Of a stretch of 64,000 bases of DNA, positions 1 to 6,667 are shown piece after piece. Position numbers and translations under genes: made by a program. Under the pieces are notes generated by a model. That model had not been told where the DNA came from. It did not search any database and saw only the letters and a program-made list of their open reading frames with translations. The DNA lies in the NCBI GenBank assembly GCA_963805645.1, contig CAWDVA010000005.1, forward strand, positions 1-64,000. Reading direction: 5' to 3'. The stretch comes from CAVXEH01 sp963805645 (GTDB taxonomy: Bacteria > Chloroflexota > Limnocylindria > QHBO01). Position 1 is the first letter of the stretch, and every line of letters starts with the position of its first letter.

Positions 1-79
1 CCAGGCGTCAGGAGCGGTCCCAGTCAAGCAGCCGGCTTCTGGGATTCGAGAGGGGCACGCGGCGGTTCGGCCCGAGTCG

Positions 80-334
80 CTAGTAGACCTCGTCGTGCGA
101 ACCCAGGTTGACGAGGAACGCCACGTCGCCGTCCCACCGAAAGAGAACGCGCAGGTCCTGGTCCACGCTGAAGGCCCAGTAGTCGGCGAGCTCGCCCTTG
201 AGCTTGTGGGTGTGAAGCAGGGGATCCTGCGGGTCGGCGGCGAAGCGGCGCAGGGCGGCGCGCAGCATGCTCGCCTGAGGATCCTTCAGCTTCCGGGCAC
301 GACGCAGGAAACGGCTCGAGAGCGCGATCCGCAC
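80..334 (-). CDS. RelE/ParE-superfamily toxin of a type II toxin-antitoxin pair
   Basis: Predicted small cytoplasmic toxin of the RelE/YafQ/ParE fold; RelE-like members cut mRNA on the ribosome. The 84-residue product starts at GTG (332-334), one base after the antitoxin stop codon, so the pair is translationally coupled. It is basic at the N-terminus (SSRFLRRARKLKD), has the typical late strand pattern DLRVLFRW, and ends LVNLGSHDEVY, the GxHDEVY-like end common in this family. Length fits the family (80-100 residues). The same frame stays open upstream, but that part overlaps the antitoxin in another frame and is not coding. RelE-type mRNase versus ParE-type gyrase poison cannot be decided from sequence alone. 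Confidence 0.85.
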   Translation of the reverse strand: MRIALSSRFLRRARKLKDPQASMLRAALRRFAADPQDPLLHTHKLKGELADYWAFSVDQDLRVLFRWDGDVAFLVNLGSHDEVY

Positions 335-335
335 G

Positions 336-611
336 TCAGGCACGCAGCTCGTCGATGAGCGCCTCCACGTCGTCGAAGGAGCTGGCATCGCCGGCGCGGT
401 ACTCGGCCTCCGCCTCGCGCACCTCGGCCAGGAACAGGGCGCGGCGCAGGGCAGCCAGCTCGGCCTGGTCCCGCTCGTAGCGCTCCGGGTTGACGAGGTA
501 GGCGGCCTTCCGCGAGCGCTGGAGCACAACCGTAGGCTCAGTCGAGCTGCCGAGGTCATCGAGGATCTCGGCCACACGTTGTCGCAGGTCGCTGACCGGT
601 ACGCTCTTCAT
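336..611 (-). CDS. Phd/YefM-family antitoxin
   Basis: Antitoxin partner of the downstream RelE-like toxin. Family members neutralise the toxin with a disordered C-terminus and repress their own operon with the N-terminal domain. The N-terminus MKSVPVSDLRQRVAEILDDL is the standard Phd/YefM opening, followed by a VVLQRSRKAAYLV strand region. The acidic C-terminus (SSFDDVEALIDEL) would wrap the toxin. I chose ATG 609-611 rather than the start 36 bases upstream because homology begins there and a promoter-like sequence ends only a few bases before it. Product is 91 residues. The toxin starts one base after its stop. Confidence 0.85.
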   Translation of the reverse strand: MKSVPVSDLRQRVAEILDDLGSSTEPTVVLQRSRKAAYLVNPERYERDQAELAALRRALFLAEVREAEAEYRAGDASSFDDVEALIDELRA

Positions 612-619
612 GACGCTAG

Positions 620-647
620 AGTGTACACCAGCCTGTACGGAGGTCAA
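620..647 (-). promoter_or_regulatory. Promoter with embedded palindromic operator of the Phd/RelE pair
   Basis: Reading the - strand, TTGACC (642-647) and TACACT (620-625) are separated by 16 bp, a good sigma-70-type promoter. An inverted repeat GTACA-N6-TGTAC (623-638) lies over the -10 box and spacer, where an antitoxin dimer could block polymerase. The predicted start of transcription is only 1-3 bases before the antitoxin ATG at 611, so the mRNA is probably leaderless. Boxes and repeat are read directly; function is inferred. Confidence 0.6.
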
Positions 648-734
648 TCAGCGCTGCCGGGCCGCGGCAGGCTCATTTCCGTTTTCATGACTACGATTCT
701 GCGCTCCGGTTGCGACAGCTGACCTGTCGACGCG

Positions 735-941
735 GTGAGCGACACTCACCCCGTGAGTGACAAGGGCGACGCCGCTGACTCGACCGCGGAGCCCCAGGTA
801 GACGTGGCGGTCTGCGGGATCTGCGCGGTCTGCGAGCGGGACCTGTGGTGGTGCGGCCTTCCACCCGCGCTGGACGGCGACGTCTGGATCTGCGGGGAGT
901 GCGACGCCGCCCGCAACTTTGAAGCGCTCGAGGGCATGTGA
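735..941 (+). CDS. Small zinc-ribbon-like protein of unknown function
   Basis: A 68-residue reading from GTG 735 with two Cys pairs, CGICAVC near residue 30 and CGEC near residue 55, plus WWCG between them. This is a pattern typical of a zinc ribbon or knuckle. No enzyme motif is visible. GTG at 753 would give a 62-residue form with all cysteines. It stands alone between two toxin-antitoxin loci with no good Shine-Dalgarno, so whether it is expressed is uncertain. An inverted repeat CGACAG-N5-CTGTCG (713-729) lies just upstream. Confidence 0.45.
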   Translation: MSDTHPVSDKGDAADSTAEPQVDVAVCGICAVCERDLWWCGLPPALDGDVWICGECDAARNFEALEGM

Positions 942-982
942 CCGTGGACGTGCTTCGCGACTCCCCAAGGGGCCAAGGCGTT

Positions 983-1021
983 GTCTACGGCCATAGACTT
1001 GACATGTCTATGGGCATAGAC
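983..1021 (+). promoter_or_regulatory. Two tandem 16-bp palindromic operators before hicA
   Basis: Two near-identical palindromes, GTCTACGGCCATAGAC (983-998) and GTCTATGGGCATAGAC (1006-1021), lie 23 bp centre to centre. The second has perfect 7-bp arms, the first one arm mismatch. A TTGACA-like -35 (999-1004) lies between them; no clear -10 is seen. The second ends 11 bases before the hicA start and next to the ribosome site AAGGA. HicB proteins with a C-terminal DNA-binding domain repress their own operon, so these are likely its sites. Confidence 0.65.
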
Positions 1022-1032
1022 AAGGATGAGCG

Positions 1033-1242
1033 GTGAAGCGGACGGACCTGGAGCACAAGCTCCGCCGTGCCGCGAGCGCTGCCGGCCTGAGCATGAGGGT
1101 CGAACCAGGCAAGCGGCACGACAAACTGATGATCGGCGAGATAACGGTGACCGTGCCGCGTCACCGCGAGATCAACGAGTACACGGCCGCGGCAATCCTG
1201 AAGTCCTTCGAGAGGCTCTTCGGCGAGGGATGGTGGCGATGA
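1033..1242 (+). CDS. hicA: HicA-family mRNA interferase toxin
   Basis: Small (69 residues) predicted HicA toxin with a dsRBD-like fold that cleaves mRNA in the cytoplasm. The sequence shows the HicA order: N-terminal helix (RTDLEHKLRRAASAAG), the catalytic-His region (PGKRHDKLMIG), the strand VTVPRH, and a C-terminal helix (AAAILKSFERLF). The start is GTG 1033 with AAGGA six bases upstream. Its TGA overlaps the ATG of hicB (ATGA at 1239-1242), the coupling usual for hicAB. HicA more often carries two adjacent histidines; here one His precedes Asp, still compatible with the family. Confidence 0.85.
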   Translation: MKRTDLEHKLRRAASAAGLSMRVEPGKRHDKLMIGEITVTVPRHREINEYTAAAILKSFERLFGEGWWR

Positions 1243-1652
1243 CGACCTACACGGTGCAAGCGAGGCGCAGCGGCGACTGGTGGGCGCTCGAAGTGCCCCA
1301 GCTGCCGGGTGTCTTCTCGCAGGTTCGGCGACTGGGCCAGGCCGAGAGCATGGCCCGGGACGCGATCGCCACAATGACCGGCGTTGATCCGGCCGATGTG
1401 GTGATTGTCGTCGAGCCAGTGCTCGAAGAGGACCTGGCCCGGTCCCTGGCCCGGTTCCACGAGCTTCAGGCTCAACAGGATGCGCTGCAGTCGGAGGCCA
1501 ACGACCTCGCGGCAGGGACCGCCATCAAGCTTGTCGAGCGCGGCTACACCCTGCGGGACGCCGGTCGGGTGATGGGTCTTTCATTCCAGCGCGTGCACCA
1601 GCTGGCCGGCAAGCGGACGCCGCGCCGGCGACTCCCGGCGGGAGCGCGGTAG
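1239..1652 (+). CDS. hicB: HicB-family antitoxin with C-terminal helix-turn-helix
   Basis: Antitoxin partner of HicA, 137 residues. The N-terminal half (TYTVQARRSGDWWALEVPQLPG) is the degenerate RNase H-like HicB fold that blocks the toxin. The middle (LARSLARFHELQAQQDAL) is helical, probably a linker or dimer helix. The end (LVERGYTLRDAGRVMGLSFQRVHQL) is a helix-turn-helix that would bind the two palindromes before hicA. ATG 1239 gives the 4-base overlap with hicA; an in-frame ATG at 1230 is possible. The frame is open further upstream but there it only shadows hicA. Confidence 0.85.
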   Translation: MTTYTVQARRSGDWWALEVPQLPGVFSQVRRLGQAESMARDAIATMTGVDPADVVIVVEPVLEEDLARSLARFHELQAQQDALQSEANDLAAGTAIKLVERGYTLRDAGRVMGLSFQRVHQLAGKRTPRRRLPAGAR

Positions 1653-1719
1653 GCGGGTGACAAGGGGACGACGCGACAACCGAGGCGTCACGGTGGGCTG
1701 GCTAGTCTGGCTAGCGGTG

Positions 1720-1747
1720 CGACAAACGAGCGCTCGTTCGATTGTCG
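1720..1747. repeat. Hairpin-forming inverted repeat downstream of hicB
   Basis: CGACAA (1720-1725) pairs with TTGTCG (1742-1747) around a perfect 12-bp palindrome ACGAGCGCTCGT (1726-1737), with a 4-base asymmetric bulge. There is no T-run, so it is not a classical terminator. It may serve the hicAB end or regulate the helicase gene that follows. Confidence 0.4.
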
Positions 1748-1780
1748 GTTGGCTACGTAGGCTGGCAGCGTGACGCAGGA

Positions 1781-1796
1781 AGCTGGAATTCCAGCT
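1781..1796. repeat. Perfect 16-bp palindrome AGCTGGAATTCCAGCT
   Basis: A perfectly self-complementary 16-mer about 100 bp before the UvrD-like gene, in the 241-bp gap after hicB. The rest of the gap holds several CTAG-containing short repeats (1702-1715 and 1812-1826) and a G-rich run, but no reading that looks like a gene. A dimeric regulator site is the simplest reading; nothing else supports it. Confidence 0.4.
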
Positions 1797-1893
1797 GCCC
1801 GATCGTCACAACGCTAGCCCTGCTAGCAGCGGGGGCGGGGGACGGGGGCACCGGCGGGGGGACTGGCACGGGCACGCCGGTGACCAATGGGTC

Positions 1894-4800
1894 ATGCGGG
1901 AACCGATGTCGCCGGTGCATCATTGGCAGACCGCGGGGATCAGGGGAGGACCAGCTATCGCCACAGCACAGGCAGCCGCCAGCACCACTGAGCGCCCCGC
2001 GCTGACACCCGAGCAGCGCGCCATCGTCGAGTACGGCGATGGGCCGCTGGTCGTCATCGCCGGCGCCGGCACCGGCAAGACCCGGGTCATCGTCGAGCGC
2101 GTCCGCCACCTCCTGGCCACGCACGAAGACCTCCTCCCCGAGAACCTCCTGGTCCTGACCTACAACGTGAAGGCCGCCCGCGAGCTGCGCGAGCGCATCG
2201 AAACAGCAGTGGGTGCCGCCACCGCCGCCCGCCTCACCGTCGCCAACTTCCACAGCTTCTGCCATCGGGTTCTGACCGAATCCGGCCCGGAAGTGGGCCT
2301 GCCGGCACGGCCGGATGTGCTGGACGGCATCGGTCAATTCCTGATGCTGCGGGAGATCTGCCCAAAGCTGACGCTCATCTATCACTCCGGGGAGTGGGCG
2401 TATGGCGACCTGGTGCGGTTCATCAATCGCGCCAAGGACGAGCTCGTCACGCCGGACGACTTCGACGCCTTCGTCGCCCGCGAGCGCGAGGTCTTCGAGG
2501 ACCGATACGGCAGCTACGCAGATGCCGCCGCGGGCCTCCTCATCCAGGGCAACCTGCGACCCGTCCGGGACGTGCGCAGCGCGTATGCCCGGCTGCGCCG
2601 CAACGAGCGGGCAGAGGAGCTGGGCCAGGAGGTCGAGTACGACCCGGCCGATGTCGAGCACGACGCCGAGAAGACCGCCCGGCGAGCCGTTGGCGGGACC
2701 GGCAAGCTCGTGCAGCGGAAGCACTTCACGCCGGAGCAGCTGAACCGGATCGACGAGCTGGCAGCCACGTACGTCACCGATGGCGCCGCCCTGGAGGTCA
2801 TGCGCTGGAGCGAGATCGCATCGGTCTACCGCGCATACCAGGAGGCGATAGCGGAGCGTGGTGCGCTCGACTTCGGGGAGCAGATCGCCGCCGTCACGCA
2901 GCTCTTCAAGGCCCGCCCCAACATCCTGCGCAGGTGGCAGCGCCAGTTCCGCTACCTGCTGGTGGACGAGTTCCAGGACGCGAACATCGCCCAGATCGAG
3001 CTGATCGAGCTGCTGGGACGCACGCCGGATCGCCCGGACAACGTCATGGTGGTGGGGGACGACGACCAGTCCATCTACAGATTCCGCGGCGCCAGCTTTG
3101 CCGCCTTCGCGGAGTTCGAGCGGCGCTTCAGCCGGCCACCCGCACACGCGCCCAACAGCCCGCCGCCCGGCAAGCCGCCCATCATGCGCATCGAGGAGAA
3201 CTTCCGCTCCACCGGGCAGGTGCTGGCCGCCGCCAACCGGCTGATCGTGCGCAACGCCACCCGCTACGAACCGGACAAGCGGCTGCGCACCAGTCGCGAA
3301 GACGGCAGCCAGGTGGAGGTGGTGGTCTGCGCCGGGGCGGAGGACGAGGCGGTGGCGATCGTGGACGCCATGCAGGAGCACCACGAGGCCGGCACGCCCT
3401 GGTCGGAGATGGCGGTCCTGTATCGGAAGCACCGGCACCGCGAGGCCATTGTCGCCCGGCTCCAGGAGGAGGACATCCCGTACACGGTGGTGGGCGGCCT
3501 CTCGCTGTTCGCCACGCCGGAGATCCGGGACCTGGAGCAGGGCCTGCGCGCCATCGCGGATCCGCACGATGACGTGGCCCTGACCCGGATGATGACCGCC
3601 GGCCCCTGGCGCCTGGACGCGCTCGAGATCCTCCACGTCAGCCGCACCGCGCGCTTCGACAATGCCCACCTGGTCGACGTGGTCCAGCAGATCGTGACCG
3701 CGGCCGAGACAACCGCCAACGCAAGCGCAGACGCCACCACAGAACCCACCCTGCGCGCCAAGCTGCGGCGGCTGCTGGACGTGATCCAGGAGCTCCAGCC
3801 GCAGACCTTCCGGGAGGGACCCTTCACCATCCTCCAGCGCTACCTGGAGCTCACCGGCCAGGTGCTCGACATGGTCGCCGTGGGCTCGACGGATGCCCAC
3901 AGGATCGTGGCCAACATCGCGAGCTTCCTGCGCTTCGCCGCTGACTGGCAGGCCCAGCATCCGGACGGCACGCTGGGCGGGTTCGTGGACTACCTGGATG
4001 CCTACCAGGCCGCCGGCGGCGAGCTGCCGACCAGCGTGGAGCTGACGGAGGACGTGGAGGGCGTCCGGCTCATGACCCTCTACCAGGCCAAGGGGCTGGA
4101 GTTCCGGCACGTCTTCATCCCGCAGCTGCTCGTCGACGAGTGGCCCACCCGCGAGGGCTACGTGAGCTACTTCCCGGAGGAGCTGCTGCGCGAGCGGATC
4201 CAGGGCGAGGAGATCCACACCCAGGAGGAGCGCCGCCTCCTCTACGTGGCGATCACCCGTGCGCAGGACCGCCTCATGCTCACGACCCACGCCGGGCCGT
4301 CCGCGGAGAAGGGTTCGTCGCTGTTCGTTGGTGAGGTGCTCGAGGGCGAGGACAAGGAGGTCACGCGGGTCGACCGAACCAGCTCCTGGGCGCTCCCGGA
4401 GGAGGCTGAGCCAGACGAGGCGAATGCTGACGCAGAGGCCGATGGCGCCGCCACCGACCGTTCCGCCACCCTCCTGCGTCGCGTGATGCCGCTGCCGTCC
4501 AAGCGCGAGCGCCGCCTGGAGCTGCGCCTGCGCGCGAACGAGCTCATCGAGCTGCTGGAAGGGACAAATGCTGCCGATGCCGAGGCGACCGCCGCCCGCG
4601 CCGGCCTCGAGTCTCGGCTTGCCGATGTCGGCAGATCCGCGGCCATGGCGGCAGATGCGGCGCGGGCCGCAGGGCTCGACCCGCTCACCCTGCGCCACGT
4701 CGCCGGCGATGGCGCTGCCGGCGCGAACCTGCTCGAGGTCGCCGCGCTGCCGGAGAAGTTCAGCTACTCGTCCCTGGACACCTACGAGCGCTGCCCGCTG

Positions 4801-5515
4801 CAGTACGCCTTCCGCTACGTCTACAAGATCCCGCAGCCGGACCGGCCGGTGGCCGCGTTCGCGTTCGGGAGCGCCGCCCACGAGGCGTTCGAGGCCTTCA
4901 CCCGCGAGCGCCGCGAACGGCTGGCCCGCGGCGAGGAGCCACCCACTCGCGAGGACCTGGAGCGCCACTTCCGCGAGCGGTGGGTGCCCGCCGACTTCGG
5001 CGACAGGCCAACGGAGGAGGCGTACCAGCGCCGCGTGACGGACCTGCTGGACAACTTCTGGACCGGCGAGGTGAGCAGCATTGGCCAGGCGATCGTGGAG
5101 GAGCAGGCCTTCGACCTCGTCATCGAGGATCCCGACGGCGGTCCGCCGGTGGTCATCGGCGGCTTCATCGACCGCATCGACCGGCTGCCGTCCGGCGCGG
5201 TGGAGGTGATCGACTACAAGACCGGCAAGATGAGCAGCCAGAAGGACGTGGCGCAGAGCCTCCAGCTCTCGATCTACGCCCTCGCCTGCCGCGACGCCCT
5301 GGGCCTGGGCACGCCCGGAGAGGGTGACGCTCTACTTCACGGAGTCCGCCACCCGGATGAGCACCACCCGGACCGATGAAGAGCTCGACGCTGCCCGGGC
5401 GGACATCCTGGCGCGGACGGCCCGGATCCGATCGGGCGACTTCGCGGCGACGCCGTCAGACAAGACCTGCGGCTGCTGTGACTTCGCGCGGCTGTGCCCC
5501 AGCCGCACTCCATGA
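1894..5515 (+). CDS. UvrD/PcrA-type helicase fused to a RecB-like Fe-S nuclease (one frameshift)
   Basis: Predicted ATP-dependent 3'-5' DNA helicase-nuclease for repair or defence. SF1A motifs in order: Walker A GAGTGKT (56-63), VDEFQD, GDDDQSIYRFRGA, ENFRST, MTLYQAKGLEF, and LLYVAITRAQDRL. The C-terminal third is a PD-(D/E)XK nuclease: ERCPLQY, the His of GSAAHEAF, GFIDRIDR and VIDYKTGK. The frame breaks at about 5317, where one extra G in CCCGGAG ends the first reading at 5379. Removing it restores TPERVTLYFTES and a terminal CGCCDFARLC. Its C-x2-C-x5-C, with the Cys of ERCPLQY, is the iron-sulfur staple of AddB/Cas4-like nucleases. Repaired length is about 1206 residues. Start uncertain (ATG 1894 or 1909). 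Confidence 0.85.
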
Positions 5516-5638
5516 CCCACCCAATGAGCCCAGCCCTCGCTTCCAGGGGTACGAGAAGGCCATTCGAAGGTCACTCGTGCTGGCGCATCATGTGCGCCGG
5601 ACAGGGATGACCGAGCGTCGTGTATTGACGGGGGTGAG

Positions 5639-6667
5639 ATGGCTAGGGCGCTGGATCTACTGACCTTCGACGAGGCACTCAACAGAAGTCCGGAGGGCAA
5701 GCGTAAGGTCCTTCTGGGGAACGGTTTCTCAATCGCGTGGAAGCCTGCGGTCTTCCAATATCGGGCGTTGCTCGACGCCGCAGACTTCTCTCAATTGAGT
5801 GTCGATGGGAGACAGCTCTTCGACATTCTCGGCACCGCGGACTTCGAAGAAGTCATTCAACGCCTAAAGGCGGCGGCTGCGATCCTGCCGTTGTACGTCG
5901 ACGATCCGAACGCGCGGGAGCGGGCGCTTCGCGACGCGGACCGGCTGAAGGACGCGCTCGCTGAGGTGCTCGCCCGGCGGCACCCGGAGCATCCTGGTGA
6001 GGTCTCAGACGACGAATATGCGTCGGCGGCTCGATTCCTCGGCCACTTTAAACGCATTTTCACCATGAACTATGACCTCCTGCTCTACTGGGTAGTTATG
6101 CACGACTCGCCAACCCGCGCCCTGCGCGACGACGGCTTCCGGTCGGACCCGGAGGATCCGGAAGCGGAGTATGTGACGTGGGATACAACGCCGGTCAGCG
6201 AGTCGCAAAGCGTCTACTACCTGCACGGTGCGATGCACCTCTTCGACAGCGGGACGAAGCTCGAAAAGTTCACGTGGAATCGCACCGGAGTCCGGTTGAT
6301 CGAGCAGGTGCGTTCTGCACTGCGCGGCAATCTCTTTCCCCTCGTCGTGACTGAGGGCGCCAGCGATGAGAAGCTAGCCAAGATCCTCCATAGCGCCTAC
6401 CTGAACCACGCGCGTAGAAGCTTCGCCCGCATCGCCGACAGCCTGTTCATATTCGGCCATTCATTGGCTGAGAACGATGGCCACATCCTGAACCTCATTT
6501 CAGAGGGAAAGCTGAGCCAGGTCTTCGTCAGTTTGCGAGGCGACCCAGCGACGACAGACAACCGCAGACTAATAGCGAGAGCGAGGGCACTCGTGGCGAG
6601 GCGACGCTCGGGTCGCCCGCTCGCCCTGCAATTCTTCGATGCCGACTCGGCAAGTGTCTGGCGATGA
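5639..6667 (+). CDS. DUF4917 family SIR2-like protein
   Basis: 342 residues matching the DUF4917 family, which I place near SIR2-like NAD-binding proteins. The N-terminus has the loop LLGNGFSIAW (SIR2 GAGxS-like), the middle has IFTMNYDLLLYW, followed by YLHGAMHLF, and the late part SLFIFGHSLAEND. In SIR2-like defence proteins the NYD and HG positions belong to the NAD pocket. The catalytic role here is inferred. The ATG follows GGGGGTGAG, a strong ribosome site. The TGA overlaps the ATG of the next gene (ATGA 6664-6667), tying it to the restriction genes. It could supply the NAD-depleting arm of the cluster or be an independent defence gene. Confidence 0.7.
   Translation: MARALDLLTFDEALNRSPEGKRKVLLGNGFSIAWKPAVFQYRALLDAADFSQLSVDGRQLFDILGTADFEEVIQRLKAAAAILPLYVDDPNARERALRDADRLKDALAEVLARRHPEHPGEVSDDEYASAARFLGHFKRIFTMNYDLLLYWVVMHDSPTRALRDDGFRSDPEDPEAEYVTWDTTPVSESQSVYYLHGAMHLFDSGTKLEKFTWNRTGVRLIEQVRSALRGNLFPLVVTEGASDEKLAKILHSAYLNHARRSFARIADSLFIFGHSLAENDGHILNLISEGKLSQVFVSLRGDPATTDNRRLIARARALVARRRSGRPLALQFFDADSASVWR

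Noticed and set aside
1753..4968. Open frame of about 1070 codons on the - strand
   Set aside because: Exactly antisense to the UvrD-like gene, no family motif, biased composition; a GC-rich shadow of the real gene.
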